From Neobacillus thermocopriae (lineage in GTDB: Bacteria > Bacillota > Bacilli > Bacillales > Cytobacillaceae): a stretch of DNA of 64,000 nucleotides. Of this stretch, positions 35,525 through 44,191 are shown in pieces. The notes beneath the pieces are model-generated. The model was given only the letters and a program-made list of their open reading frames with translations. It searched no databases and had not been told where the DNA came from. Every line of letters begins with the position of its first letter. Position 1 is the first letter of the stretch. The DNA is taken from the NCBI RefSeq assembly GCF_010975035.1, contig NZ_JAAIUV010000004.1, forward strand, positions 1 to 64,000. Direction: 5' to 3'. The position numbers were made by a program, and so were the translations under genes.

Positions 35525-35670
35525 GAAAAACCCGCTCACCTTTAGGACAGACAGGGAGCGGGTTAAAAATAGCAAGCCACTTCCCTCCGCTGGTATAAAC
35601 CAGATCAGGTTCAAAGGGTTCGGAACTTCAATTGTTCCATCTCAAGCCAATATGGCTACCCCCAGTGTTT
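35525..35670 (-). promoter_or_regulatory. TPP riboswitch with terminator, upstream of ylmB
   Basis: Minus strand: CTGGGGGTAGCC opens the aptamer, followed by GGCTTGAGATGG, then ACCCTTTGAACCTGATCTGG and ACCAGCGGAGGGAAGTG, the conserved THI-box blocks. After it a terminator (AACCCGCTCCC...GAGCGGGTTTTTC, 35563-35525) precedes the ylmB ribosome site. TPP binding should stop transcription of the salvage operon. It lies between thiW and ylmB, so it also separates the two thi transcripts. Confidence 0.95.
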
Positions 35671-35676
35671 CGTACT

Positions 35677-36195
35677 TTAATTTTGATCATGTTGGACAGC
35701 GTCCTCTTTAGTAGAAAACAAGACATTTTTCTTTAAGAAAATACCTAAAATAATAAACCCAAGCAGGGCTCCAGCAAAAGAGCTAAAAATGAAAAGCGGA
35801 ATAAATCCAAACAAAGTTGCTTCTTGCCCAAGTAATAATGTAGCAATCGGATAAGAAAGCAGGGCTCCAAGAATTCCCGTTCCAATTACTTCTCCCAAAA
35901 ATGCCATAAATAGTTTCCTAGTTTTCCAAAATAGTAGTGCTGCTAACAATGCTCCAACCATACTACCTGGAAAGGCAAAAACAGAACCGGTTCCCATAAG
36001 ATTTCTTAGCAGAGACACGCCAAACGCTTGAGCGACAGCATAATAAGGTCCTAATAGAACAGCTGATATCACATTTAAGAAATGTTGTACTGGGAAAATT
36101 TTTGTAAATCCAATCGGGATTACAATTAAACTGCTTGAAAGTGTTCCGATTGCAATCATCATGGCTGTCAATGTCAACTTATATGTGTTATTCAT
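35677..36195 (-). CDS. thiW: Thiazole ECF transporter S component
   Basis: ThiW is the substrate-binding membrane subunit of an energy-coupling-factor importer predicted to take up hydroxyethylthiazole. The product of 172 residues has five to six helices and the family opening LTLTAMMIAIGTLSSSLIVIPIGFTKIFPVQHFLNV. The ECF ATPases and EcfT must be supplied from elsewhere. It follows thiE by 85 bases and matches ThiM, the kinase for the same thiazole, at the start of the operon. Confidence 0.9.
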   Translation of the reverse strand: MNNTYKLTLTAMMIAIGTLSSSLIVIPIGFTKIFPVQHFLNVISAVLLGPYYAVAQAFGVSLLRNLMGTGSVFAFPGSMVGALLAALLFWKTRKLFMAFLGEVIGTGILGALLSYPIATLLLGQEATLFGFIPLFIFSSFAGALLGFIILGIFLKKNVLFSTKEDAVQHDQN

Positions 36196-36280
36196 ATATT
36201 TTTTGCCTCTTTCATACTCAAATAATTCATGCTACATGCTTCTATGAATAAAATTTAGTCAGCCTTAGCTCGCTGCCAAT

Positions 36281-36934
36281 TTATATTCCCTTTTCTCCTG
36301 ACTCCACTCTTTTCCTTAAGATTTTGGCAGCTTCGTATGGTGAACTTGCATGGCTAATAGCTGAGATGACAGATATTCCGTCAGCCCCTGCCGCCATAAC
36401 AGTAGAAGCATTTTCGGTTGTAATTCCACCAATTCCTACAATTGGAGTACTGTAACCTTTTCTCCTAAGTTCTTCAATAAGTGTTGTCCCGCGTGTTGGT
36501 TTTGCATCTTTTTTTGTTTTTGTCGGAAAAACCGGGCCAATCCCGAAATAGTCTGCACCATCCTTTAAAGCAGCTAATGCTTCCTCCATTGAATGGACAG
36601 AAACGCCCAAGATTTTGTTTCCTATCTTTTCCCTTACTACACTTGCTGGTTCATCCTCTTGCCCAATGTGTACACCATCAGCATCCAAGGCAAGTGCTAG
36701 TTCAATATCATCATTAACAATAAAAGGAATTTGTTTCTTCCGGCACAAAGATTGTAGATCTTTTGCCAGATTAAACTTTTCAACTCCAGTTAGCGCTCCA
36801 TCGCCCTTTTCCCGAAATTGAAACATGGTGATTCCACCGTCGATCGCTTCTGCTAATACTTCTCGTGGATCCTTAAAACAATTGGTACTTCCCAGAATAA
36901 AATAGACCTTTAGCATTTCTCTTAAATGGTTCAT
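36281..36934 (-). CDS. thiE: Thiamine-phosphate synthase
   Basis: A TIM-barrel enzyme of 217 residues that joins HMP-PP and HET-P to thiamin phosphate. Seen: [50 protein letters not shown] and [12 protein letters not shown], which build the phosphate and metal sites. Its ATG overlaps the thiD stop (ATGA), so the two are translationally coupled. Confidence 0.96.
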   Translation of the reverse strand: MNHLREMLKVYFILGSTNCFKDPREVLAEAIDGGITMFQFREKGDGALTGVEKFNLAKDLQSLCRKKQIPFIVNDDIELALALDADGVHIGQEDEPASVVREKIGNKILGVSVHSMEEALAALKDGADYFGIGPVFPTKTKKDAKPTRGTTLIEELRRKGYSTPIVGIGGITTENASTVMAAGADGISVISAISHASSPYEAAKILRKRVESGEKGI

Positions 36935-37743
36935 GAGTCGATCAACACCTTATTCCTTTTTCGATACGCCCAGTGGTTTGTAGGTCCATGTCCGTGGCCA
37001 ATTTTAATTTCCACTTCGATAGCAGCCTGAATAAAATCTTTTGACTTTGTCACGGCCTCCAATACAGATAAACCTTTCGCCAACCAAGCGGTTATTGCGG
37101 CAGAAAACGTACAACCGGTTCCATGGGTATTTTTCGTGGAAATTCGTTTGCTGGAAAATGTATAAAATTCTTTACCATCGAAAAGTAAATCGACGGATTC
37201 GGAAGGATCTTCATCATGTCCTCCTTTAAGGACAATATTTTTCACCCCTAAATCAAACAGTCTCATCGCCGCTTCTCGTTTATCGTGCACAGTTCGAATG
37301 GACATACCGGTCAACACCTCAGCCTCTGGAATATTAGGTGTGATTACCAAGGCACGAGGTAATAAATATTTTTTCAAAGCGGAAATGGCATCTTGTTGAA
37401 GTAAAGAGGCGCCACCTTTAGCAATCATAACGGGATCTACCACCACATTTTTCCATTGATAGGTTACTAGAAGTTCAGAGACAGCTTCTATGATTTCAGC
37501 ATTAAACAACATTCCAGTTTTAATAGCATCCGTACCCATGTCCTCACCAATAGCTTTGATCTGTTGAGAAACTGCCTCCACTGTCATTGGATAAACTCCG
37601 TGAACACCTAATGTATTTTGAGCAGTTACTGCGGTTAACGCAGACATACCGAAAACTTCTAACTCCTGAAATGTTTTTAGGTCCGCCTGGATTCCCGCGC
37701 CGCCACCACTGTCGGAACCAGCAATTGTTAATGCCTTATACAT
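36931..37743 (-). CDS. thiD: Hydroxymethylpyrimidine/phosphomethylpyrimidine kinase
   Basis: A ribokinase-fold kinase of 270 residues that phosphorylates HMP twice to HMP-PP. Seen: [18 protein letters not shown] at the N-terminus, [15 protein letters not shown] in the middle and [14 protein letters not shown] with the catalytic Asp/Gly-rich anion hole near the C-terminus. It overlaps the end of thiM by 8 bases and thiE by 4. It serves both the salvage and the TenA-derived HMP. Confidence 0.95.
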   Translation of the reverse strand: MYKALTIAGSDSGGGAGIQADLKTFQELEVFGMSALTAVTAQNTLGVHGVYPMTVEAVSQQIKAIGEDMGTDAIKTGMLFNAEIIEAVSELLVTYQWKNVVVDPVMIAKGGASLLQQDAISALKKYLLPRALVITPNIPEAEVLTGMSIRTVHDKREAAMRLFDLGVKNIVLKGGHDEDPSESVDLLFDGKEFYTFSSKRISTKNTHGTGCTFSAAITAWLAKGLSVLEAVTKSKDFIQAAIEVEIKIGHGHGPTNHWAYRKRNKVLIDS

Positions 37744-38563
37744 TTAACTCAGCTCCTTGTAATTTTTCATAAACCGCTAATTGAGTGATTTCTTCCGGTG
37801 TAACCATCGCCAGCTGATTGATTAGTTCGATTTGAAAACTACCCGGACCATGTTTCGCTGTAATATTAGCTGCCTTTTCCGCTGCAATGCCATAAAAGGC
37901 TAAAGCGGCCGTTGAGGCAAGTAGCAAGTCTTTCTCCACACCAGCAAATGCCCCAATGACAGAAGTTAATAAACATCCTGCTCCAGTTACTTTTGTTAAT
38001 AATTGGTGGCCATTGGATACTAGAAAGGTTGTAGTGCCATCGGTTATGACGTCATCCTTTCCCGTAATGACCACAACGCAATTTAATATTTGAGCAGCTT
38101 TAATGGCAAGATTAACCACATCCCCACTGGTATCTCCTGCGTCCACCCCTTTTATCTTCCAGTTTTCCCCAACAATATTTGCAATTTCAGCCGCATTTCC
38201 TCTAACAATAGAGACTTTTACCTCATTCATAATTTTCCTGGCAGTTGCTGTCCTGTAGTTGGTGGCTCCAGCTCCCACTGGATCAAAAAGAACAGGTATT
38301 TCTTTTTCATTCGCGGCCTTTCCTGCCAAAATCATCGATTCAACTGTTTGCGGGTTTAAAGTCCCAATATTCAAAACGAGTGAACTAGCAAGCTGTGCCA
38401 TTTCTTTCACTTCCTCAGCCGCATAGGCCATTACCGGTGAAGCCCCTAACGCCAACAATCCATTTGCTGTAAAATTTGTCACAACCACATTCGTGATATT
38501 ATGTACTAACGGGTTTACCTCTCTTACTTTTTGTAAAGTTTCTGATAAAACTTTTTTATCCAA
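37736..38563 (-). CDS. thiM: Hydroxyethylthiazole kinase
   Basis: A kinase of 275 residues that phosphorylates salvaged hydroxyethylthiazole to HET-P. Seen: [41 protein letters not shown], and the C-terminal [16 protein letters not shown] with the catalytic Cys/anion hole. TTG 38563 is chosen as start because GGGGAGG lies five bases upstream; an in-frame ATG 14 codons earlier has no site. First gene after the upstream TPP riboswitch; a repeat of about 200 bases separates the two. Confidence 0.94.
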   Translation of the reverse strand: MDKKVLSETLQKVREVNPLVHNITNVVVTNFTANGLLALGASPVMAYAAEEVKEMAQLASSLVLNIGTLNPQTVESMILAGKAANEKEIPVLFDPVGAGATNYRTATARKIMNEVKVSIVRGNAAEIANIVGENWKIKGVDAGDTSGDVVNLAIKAAQILNCVVVITGKDDVITDGTTTFLVSNGHQLLTKVTGAGCLLTSVIGAFAGVEKDLLLASTAALAFYGIAAEKAANITAKHGPGSFQIELINQLAMVTPEEITQLAVYEKLQGAELNV

Positions 38564-38592
38564 TAGAACCTCCCCATTTCTAAAAAAATCAT

Positions 38593-38800
38593 AAGAAAAG
38601 CGCAAGCACAGTGGTTAGGCGTATGGCCTCCTCCTAAGCAACCGCTTTAAGTCATGGAATGCTTTTATACAAAGCTATCTTGTGGTGCGCTCCGACCGAG
38701 AGAACGATAACACGAAAATCTATTTGCTTTTCACTGTTGACTGATCATAGGGTGTGAGCGGAGGACACGAGGCGCTAAAGTGCTTACGCTTGAACATTAT
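38593..38800 (+). repeat. Dispersed intergenic repeat, copy R3
   Basis: Starts AGAAAAGCGCAAGCACAG, continues with TGGTTAGGCGTATGGCCTCCTCC and, in its second half, GAGAACGATAACACGAAAATC and CACTGTTGACTGATCATAGG, which parallel copy R4. It lies between the riboswitch terminator and thiM, in the untranslated leader of the thi operon. Confidence 0.7.
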
Positions 38801-38827
38801 CGTTGTCGAAAATATTCGTTTTAACTA

Positions 38828-38990
38828 TAAAAAAACCAGGTCCAATAAATGGACCTGGATATTTAGAATGAGAAACCGTCAAATTTCACATGGTCTACTT
38901 TCCTACGCTGGAATTACCCAGATCAGGTCCAAAGGGTTAAAAACGTTCTCGTTTTCTCTCAGCCCGATCACAGGGCACCCCTAGTAGTAA
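38828..38990 (-). promoter_or_regulatory. TPP riboswitch with terminator, upstream of thiM
   Basis: Minus strand: CTAGGGGTGCCC starts the aptamer, then GGGCTGAGAGAAAACG, ACCCTTTGGACCTGATCTGG and TTCCAGCGTAGGAAAGTAGACC. The terminator CCAGGTCCA-tttat-TGGACCTGG with T7 follows (38858-38829). TPP should prevent transcription of thiM-thiD-thiE-thiW. Confidence 0.95.
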
Positions 38991-39013
38991 TTAAACATAT
39001 TCAATTAATTACA

Positions 39014-39042
39014 ATGTTAAACCTAAAAACTAGAATTGTAAA
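39014..39042 (-). promoter_or_regulatory. Promoter of the thiM riboswitch leader
   Basis: Minus strand TTTACA (39042-39037), 17 bases, TAACAT (39019-39014), just upstream of the aptamer. Confidence 0.6.
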
Positions 39043-39101
39043 GAACTATGTAGCATTTCATATTTTTATAGTTATCATTTTCCTTGAAGAAAAAGTACGT
39101 G

Positions 39102-39353
39102 TTAAGCGTCCATTTGGCATTTGGCCAGATTGATTAATTCCTTTAGTTCATTGTTAACTCCTTTGACGGCCTTATCTCCCAAAACAGTAACAGGTACTCC
39201 GAGAAAACCGTACTTCTCCACTTCCTTTTGATACTGCGGATTTTCAGCAATATTACGTGTTTCAAAATCAATTCCTTCCTCAGAAAGGACTTTTTTTACA
39301 ATCAAACATTCAATACAATCATTCGTAGTATATACAATAACCGGATTACTCAT
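39102..39353 (-). CDS. Glutaredoxin/NrdH-like thiol protein
   Basis: A thioredoxin-fold protein of 83 residues with an N-terminal redox motif CIEC (YTTNDCIECLIVKKVL) and the cis-proline loop GVPVTVLGD. It should reduce disulfides in partner proteins, as NrdH does for ribonucleotide reductase, but no partner gene is near. AAAGGAG lies upstream of ATG 39353. It sits between the thi operon and galU, same strand, without an obvious functional link. Confidence 0.87.
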   Translation of the reverse strand: MSNPVIVYTTNDCIECLIVKKVLSEEGIDFETRNIAENPQYQKEVEKYGFLGVPVTVLGDKAVKGVNNELKELINLAKCQMDA

Positions 39354-39505
39354 GGATAACTACTCCTTTCATCTACTTAAGTATATATAACTTATTCATA
39401 GACATTCCAACAATTACATTAGCCAATATAACCACATAGACGAAATATGTCTAATCCTGCGCTTTCCCAAGCAATAATTGGAAAATACACCATTAAATAA
39501 GAGCC

Positions 39506-39546
39506 AAACGCCAAAATGTCCAAATGAAGAATGGACACTTTAGCGT
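39506..39546. repeat. Inverted repeat downstream of galU
   Basis: AACGCCAAAATGTCCA pairs imperfectly with TGGACACTTTAGCGTT around nine bases. It probably terminates galU transcription although no long T-run follows. Confidence 0.5.
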
Positions 39547-39571
39547 TATATCATTATATAGGGCCAAACAT

Positions 39572-40450
39572 CTATTGTAAATTTTTTGTTATCCCTTTCA
39601 AGAATTCATAAATTTCATTGTGAGTGTCTGGTCTTTGCAGGGCGATATCAATCGTTGCTTGAATGTAACCGGTTTTATTTCCAACATCAAAACGCTTGCC
39701 TTGGAAATTGTAGGCAAGGACAGATTGTTGTTTATTTAATTCATTGATAGCGTCTGTCAGCTGTAGTTCACCGTTTTTTCCGTATGGAAGGTTCTCTAAT
39801 ATATGAAAAATCTCTGATCTTAATACATATCTTCCCATGATTGCTAGTCTTGATGGAGCTGTTTCTTCTTTCGGTTTTTCTATTAAAGAATTGACATGAT
39901 ATAAATTTGGTTCGATCATAGCTCCTTTTGGTTCGATAATGCCGTATTTACTGACTTCCTTTTTAGGTACTTCTTGAACGGCTAATACTGAAGAATGATA
40001 AAATTCATATACATCTATCAACTGTTTTAAGCATGGGGTTTCAGACATGACAATATCATCACCTAACAATACAGCAAATGGCTCGTCCCCAATAAAACTT
40101 TTGGCGCAAAGGATTGCATGACCAAGCCCCTTTGGTTCTTTTTGACGAATATAATAGATATTTGCCAAATCACATATTTTTTGAACTTCCTCTAATTCTT
40201 TCACTTTATTTCTTTTTAAGAGGGTATCTTCCAGCTCGTAGGATTTATCAAAATGATCCTCGATCGACCTTTTCCCTCTACCGGTAATAATAATAATCTC
40301 CTCAATTCCAGAATCAACTGCTTCTTCAACAATGTATTGTATCGCGGGTTTATCAACGATAACCAGCATTTCCTTTGGTTGCGCTTTTGTAGCGGGCAAA
40401 AAGCGCGTACCAAGACCTGCGGCTGGAATAATGGCCTTTCGGACTCTCAT
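39572..40450 (-). CDS. galU: UTP-glucose-1-phosphate uridylyltransferase
   Basis: A nucleotidyltransferase of 292 residues that makes UDP-glucose for teichoic acid, glycolipid and polysaccharide synthesis. Seen: KAIIPAAGLGTRFLPATKAQPKEMLVIVDKPAIQYIVEEA (UTP loop and metal region), AVLLGDDIV and NGELQLTDAI. ATG 40450 has GGGAG eight bases upstream; an upstream in-frame ATG is inferior. It may supply the glycosyltransferase cassette further upstream, though it is a housekeeping gene. Confidence 0.95.
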   Translation of the reverse strand: MRVRKAIIPAAGLGTRFLPATKAQPKEMLVIVDKPAIQYIVEEAVDSGIEEIIIITGRGKRSIEDHFDKSYELEDTLLKRNKVKELEEVQKICDLANIYYIRQKEPKGLGHAILCAKSFIGDEPFAVLLGDDIVMSETPCLKQLIDVYEFYHSSVLAVQEVPKKEVSKYGIIEPKGAMIEPNLYHVNSLIEKPKEETAPSRLAIMGRYVLRSEIFHILENLPYGKNGELQLTDAINELNKQQSVLAYNFQGKRFDVGNKTGYIQATIDIALQRPDTHNEIYEFLKGITKNLQ

Positions 40451-40513
40451 AATCTGTCTCCCTTCCACTTAACTCCTTAATTCTTTATATGCAAATAAAA
40501 GAAACCTCGTTCT

Positions 40514-40690
40514 TAGAAAAGTGAAAACGCCTGGTTAGCTGCGTTTGTCCTCCTCCAAAAGCTATGGCTTTCGGTCGTGCGATGCGGATGCTCTCGTATG
40601 GTGATCAACAAATGAGAAAACAGAAACACGAGGAGTGGAGAGGAAAGTCAATGTTGACAGATCGTAAGACAGAGAACAAAGGGTGTTCGT
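40514..40690 (+). repeat. Dispersed intergenic repeat, copy R4
   Basis: Starts AGAAAAGTGAAAACGCCTGG, then TCCTCCTCCAAAAGCTATGG and CTTTCGGTCGTGCGATG, the best match to copy R1. A second half with GAGAAAACAGAAACACGAGG and CAATGTTGACAGATCGTAAG parallels copy R3. It fills most of the gap between galU and the HipA-like kinase gene. Confidence 0.72.
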
Positions 40691-40749
40691 CATTCTGAAG
40701 ATGGGGCTTGAAATTTCTTAAAGCCGAAAATATACATTTTTCTTAAAAG

Positions 40750-40782
40750 AAAGCCCCAGACTTCATGTCTGCAGGCTTCAAA
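40750..40782 (-). terminator. Terminator of the kinase-glycosyltransferase cassette
   Basis: Minus strand GAAGCC-tgc-AGAC-atgaa-GTCT-gg-GGCTTTC followed by TTTTAAG. Confidence 0.65.
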
Positions 40783-40856
40783 GACCGGCTAATCTTAATA
40801 CTAATTTTTCTGTTTTACCAATCTGCCTTTCAGCAATTTTATTCATCAACACCTAA

Positions 40857-41639
40857 CTATGATGATCCTTCTATCCCATGTAATGGTCGATATACTTTCT
40901 GGATAAACATCTCAATTAATTTAGGTAAAACTTTGTTACGCCTGATGATAAGTGCCGTAACGATTGCCTTTCTCTCTTCTTTCGAAACATTCCATTCCTC
41001 AGGAATCAAGGTAACAATTTCTTCCATTAATAAAATAGGAAGCGTTTGGATCAGCTCCAATTGCGCAAAAAATTGCTCCTCATCTTTTACATGCTTTGCA
41101 ATAAGTCTGTGGGTCGCGCTTGAAATGATATTTGAGGGCAAATTTTCTAAATCCTCTATCCTCCAATCAAACCCTCCAAATATTTCTGCCTGGTCAATAA
41201 TCCACAAGTAATAGGTGTTAGGCTGTTCTTCCCTCAATAATATATTTTTTCTAGTCCGATCCAAATTACCTACCCAATAATCAAATACAATGATTCCAGC
41301 TAATGATGATTCATTCACAATCTGTTGAACATCCAACACCTGATGCCCATTTAAGCAGTTAGGAATATAACGTGAAGCAAATTGATACTTTGTGTAGTTT
41401 ATCTCTGCCAGTTCGGGGATTTGGGGGGAAAAGTCTGGAGGAATTTCTACTATTCGGCCAAAAGGAACTGGTAAACCAAGATACCTCCCCAAACAATAAC
41501 CTACCCATTCATTCACCAATGACTTATTACATTGGGGCTGAAAAAATTTAACCGCATAATCATGACCATCACTAAATGTAATTAAATGATTATTCGATTT
41601 CCCATCAAGCTTCATTTGATAATCCGTTGGCTGAATCAT
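40857..41639 (-). CDS. HipA-like kinase-fold protein
   Basis: A 260-residue protein of the HipA-like kinase group found in Bacillaceae. Kinase landmarks can be placed: Lys31 in HDYAVKFF, catalytic Asp127 and Asn132 in NLDRTRKNILL, metal Asp149 in LWIIDQAEIFGG. No HipB partner or DNA-binding gene is next to it, so a classical toxin-antitoxin role is unlikely. It overlaps the end of the glycosyltransferase gene by 35 bases and probably acts in the same process. The substrate (protein, sugar or lipid) is unknown. Confidence 0.75.
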   Translation of the reverse strand: MIQPTDYQMKLDGKSNNHLITFSDGHDYAVKFFQPQCNKSLVNEWVGYCLGRYLGLPVPFGRIVEIPPDFSPQIPELAEINYTKYQFASRYIPNCLNGHQVLDVQQIVNESSLAGIIVFDYWVGNLDRTRKNILLREEQPNTYYLWIIDQAEIFGGFDWRIEDLENLPSNIISSATHRLIAKHVKDEEQFFAQLELIQTLPILLMEEIVTLIPEEWNVSKEERKAIVTALIIRRNKVLPKLIEMFIQKVYRPLHGIEGSS

Positions 41640-42750
41640 TCTCTGTCACCTCACCAACCTGATTCCTGAATTGTTCGATAATGTTAAAGAGTAACTGGAC
41701 ATATTGCTCTGCAACTTCATGGATGGCAAATTTTTCATGTACACGTTTAATAGCAGCCTCTGACATACTTTGATGTAATATAGGATCATCAATAATTTTA
41801 TATAGTTGCTTTACCGCATCATCGACATTTTGACCGCGATATAGCAGCCCAGTTTCTCCATGTACTACCAATTCAGTAATCGGTCTAATTCTGGAGGCTA
41901 CAACAGGTACACCGCTCACCATCGATTCAATAAAAGTATTTCCGAATGATTCTGATTTTGTCGTTGCTAAAGTACATCCACCAGATTCGCGGATTTTTGC
42001 ATAAACATGGGGCATTTGCTGATATGGAATAACCGGAAACCACTTTATAATATCAGTAAGTTCTTCCTGTCTCCATACTTCAGCGAATTCGTCTCGCTGA
42101 ACACTTTGTGCACCACCTATTAACCAAATCTCCACATCATCTCGTTCACTTTTGATTTTTTTAGCCACCTCTACGAGCATTGGCCAATTTTTTCTTTTAT
42201 CAACTCGGCCAATCCAGCCAATAATTTTCTTATCGCTTGGTAAGAAAGGTTCATTTGAATAATCAATCTCATCAGCGGGAACTGCCCGATAAAATGAGGT
42301 ATCAACCCCATTGTAAATAACCTTAATCGGTATTCCTTCTACAAGGATAGATACAAGCCGTTTTTGGTATTCTGATGGAACAATAATCAATTGAGGGGTA
42401 ATGCCTTTAAAAGACTTAAGATGAGGTTGTAGTTTTATTAATTCCGGTGTGCGTGCTTCAATAATGACAGGACCTTTATACTTGGCTTTCCGAATCCACT
42501 TATATGCAGCACTTGTATCCACTACAATAATCGCATCATAATTGTTCCGTTTTATAATTTTAATAATTTTCTTATCGTCCTTCGTTAAATAAACTTTTGC
42601 TACATCCTCCATAATATGGTAACCACCATGGTCAGTGGTATATAGAAATTCAAGTTCAATTCCATGTTTTTTAAAATATATGGCACGGTTCCGCCATCCA
42701 GCGTTTACCCCGCCTACTGTGAGCAGACGCCAAATAACGAGTATTTTCAA
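41605..42750 (-). CDS. Glycosyltransferase, family 4 (GT-B fold)
   Basis: A retaining glycosyltransferase of 381 residues. The N-terminal acceptor domain has the Gly-rich LLTVGGVNAGWRNRA. The C-terminal donor domain has IGWIGRVDKRKNW and the E-x7-E motif in SESFGNTFIESMVSGVPVV. Linker VIYNGVDTSFY is typical of GT4. It likely transfers a sugar from a nucleotide donor in the cytoplasm. Tight clustering with two kinase-fold proteins suggests a modified surface or spore glycan; acceptor unknown. Confidence 0.88.
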   Translation of the reverse strand: MKILVIWRLLTVGGVNAGWRNRAIYFKKHGIELEFLYTTDHGGYHIMEDVAKVYLTKDDKKIIKIIKRNNYDAIIVVDTSAAYKWIRKAKYKGPVIIEARTPELIKLQPHLKSFKGITPQLIIVPSEYQKRLVSILVEGIPIKVIYNGVDTSFYRAVPADEIDYSNEPFLPSDKKIIGWIGRVDKRKNWPMLVEVAKKIKSERDDVEIWLIGGAQSVQRDEFAEVWRQEELTDIIKWFPVIPYQQMPHVYAKIRESGGCTLATTKSESFGNTFIESMVSGVPVVASRIRPITELVVHGETGLLYRGQNVDDAVKQLYKIIDDPILHQSMSEAAIKRVHEKFAIHEVAEQYVQLLFNIIEQFRNQVGEVTENDSANGLSNEA

Positions 42751-42799
42751 GTCAGTCTCACCTCACTTATTATATAATCCACATTTTTTCATTCTCATC

Positions 42800-43777
42800 T
42801 TAATAAAAACGACGAGGTTTCATTTTTATTCCAACAACTGCCCCCTCATACCGTTTTTTTGGTACTCCTACATGGTTCGCCTCTCTCAGTTTAACTTTGC
42901 TCTTTTTAGTCTCTCGTATTTTCTTAGATGGTTGTAGTTCCTCTCTTTTTAATGAATCCCAGTGTTCATCTATTTTTTGCATCACTTTCTCAGGGTCCAT
43001 TCCTTTAAGTATCATCATTTTAACCCATTCTTCTTTAAAAACTTTATGCACTAGTCCATGAAGATGTTTAATATATTCCTTTTCATTGTCTCTAATTAAT
43101 AACTTCTCGCATAATTTATCTAGATTTTGTTTTTTAGTAGATTCATTCATTAATACTTGACAAATTTGTCTAGACAGCTCCTCCATCCGTATATAATGAA
43201 GCCACTCATCATATAATTTGGGATTCAGTTCTTTAACGTGAGAGAGAAATTGTTGCTTTATTTCTTCCCCAAAAGAATTCAATAATTTCCGTGGATATGG
43301 ATATACCCTATCACGCCAAATCGTCCTTGCCACATCAATCACCTTTAAATTACCGTCTTCCAATAAATAAATTTGGCGTTTATGGTGATCGATCCGTTCA
43401 AATCCTATTTCTTTAAACGTCAATAACATCTCAATTAATTTAGCTGACAGCTCCGGTGTCAACGGCTGTGATTGTAGATATTCCCGTAAATCTACACCCT
43501 TAATCATATCCATGGCAATATGGAGCTTTCCTTTATCATGGACTTTTGGAAAAAGATTTGTATGTTTCCCCATGGAAAGGGCTTGATATTCTCTTTCACA
43601 ATCCTCCTCATTACCGAATACCTTTACACAAATATCATCCGTAACTGCAAATACCGCTCCCTGTCGTCCTTTACCTATCATCTTTAATGAACTGTCATTC
43701 ACTACTTCTACATCCGCATTAGGCACATTTCGGATATGAATTTTTTTTAACTCTTTTCTCAAAAAATCTATATCCAT
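42800..43777 (-). CDS. Protein-kinase-like protein with divergent active site
   Basis: A 325-residue protein with a kinase N-lobe: Gly loop IGKGRQGAVFAV (35-45), Lys52 in ICVKVFG. The catalytic loop reads RIDHHKRQIYLL rather than HRDxKxxN, and the DFG position is IDVAR (Asp148). The C-terminal third is Lys-rich and ends GIKMKPRRFY. This resembles YrzF/YbdM-type kinases of Bacillus. Activity is possible but not assured. AGGGGAGGG precedes ATG 43777. It leads the cassette with the GT4 and HipA-like genes. Confidence 0.75.
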   Translation of the reverse strand: MDIDFLRKELKKIHIRNVPNADVEVVNDSSLKMIGKGRQGAVFAVTDDICVKVFGNEEDCEREYQALSMGKHTNLFPKVHDKGKLHIAMDMIKGVDLREYLQSQPLTPELSAKLIEMLLTFKEIGFERIDHHKRQIYLLEDGNLKVIDVARTIWRDRVYPYPRKLLNSFGEEIKQQFLSHVKELNPKLYDEWLHYIRMEELSRQICQVLMNESTKKQNLDKLCEKLLIRDNEKEYIKHLHGLVHKVFKEEWVKMMILKGMDPEKVMQKIDEHWDSLKREELQPSKKIRETKKSKVKLREANHVGVPKKRYEGAVVGIKMKPRRFY

Positions 43778-43981
43778 ATATTCCCTCCCCTTTCAACAAA
43801 GAAAAAACAATAATCTAAATGGATAGTTCCCCTATACATACACCTATTCCATATAACCTCATAGCTTAATATAGTTAATTCAACTATGTTCAGAATGGTG
43901 TAGGCACTTTTCATCAAATTCAAAGATGGTCTCATACACGGCTCGTGGACAAAAATCTCGATTTGTCCATATGGAATGGAC

Positions 43982-44011
43982 AAAAAAAAGACCCTTATAG
44001 AGTAATGGGTC
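43982..44011 (-). terminator. Terminator of the AraC-type response regulator gene
   Basis: Minus strand GACCC...GGGTC around 12 bases, followed by TTTTTTTTG. It argues against the overlapping short frame at 43768-44013. Confidence 0.6.
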
Positions 44012-44035
44012 ATTTTCTCTAGAAAAGAACATATA

Positions 44036-44191
44036 TTTTCGCCATCGAGAAGTGTAAAGTGTAAGCGTCTCGTATTGAGTTACACTTCAAAGTGGATTTC
44101 TGCTATCTATACAACACACACCTGAAAGCGGTTGTGTAAGGGAGAAGACTAAACGTCATTGACCAAGATGGTTAGGAATTTCTTATATATT
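44036..44191 (-). repeat. Degraded copy of the dispersed repeat, R5
   Basis: The end near 44140-44190 (GGGAGAAGACTAAACGTCATTGACCAAG) aligns base for base with many positions of R1 (GGGAGGAGGTCATACGCCACTGACCAGG). A further inverted repeat, GAAGTGTAA...TTACACTTC, lies at 44049-44088. Like R1 and R2 it abuts the stop codon of a leftward gene. Confidence 0.45.

Noticed and set aside
40857-41639. HipA toxin of a toxin-antitoxin module
   Set aside because: No HipB-like DNA-binding gene on either side; the overlapping partner is a glycosyltransferase.
43768-44013. Leftward 81-codon frame overlapping the kinase gene start
   Set aside because: No ribosome site, aromatic-rich random composition, and a good terminator (43982-44011) runs through its beginning.
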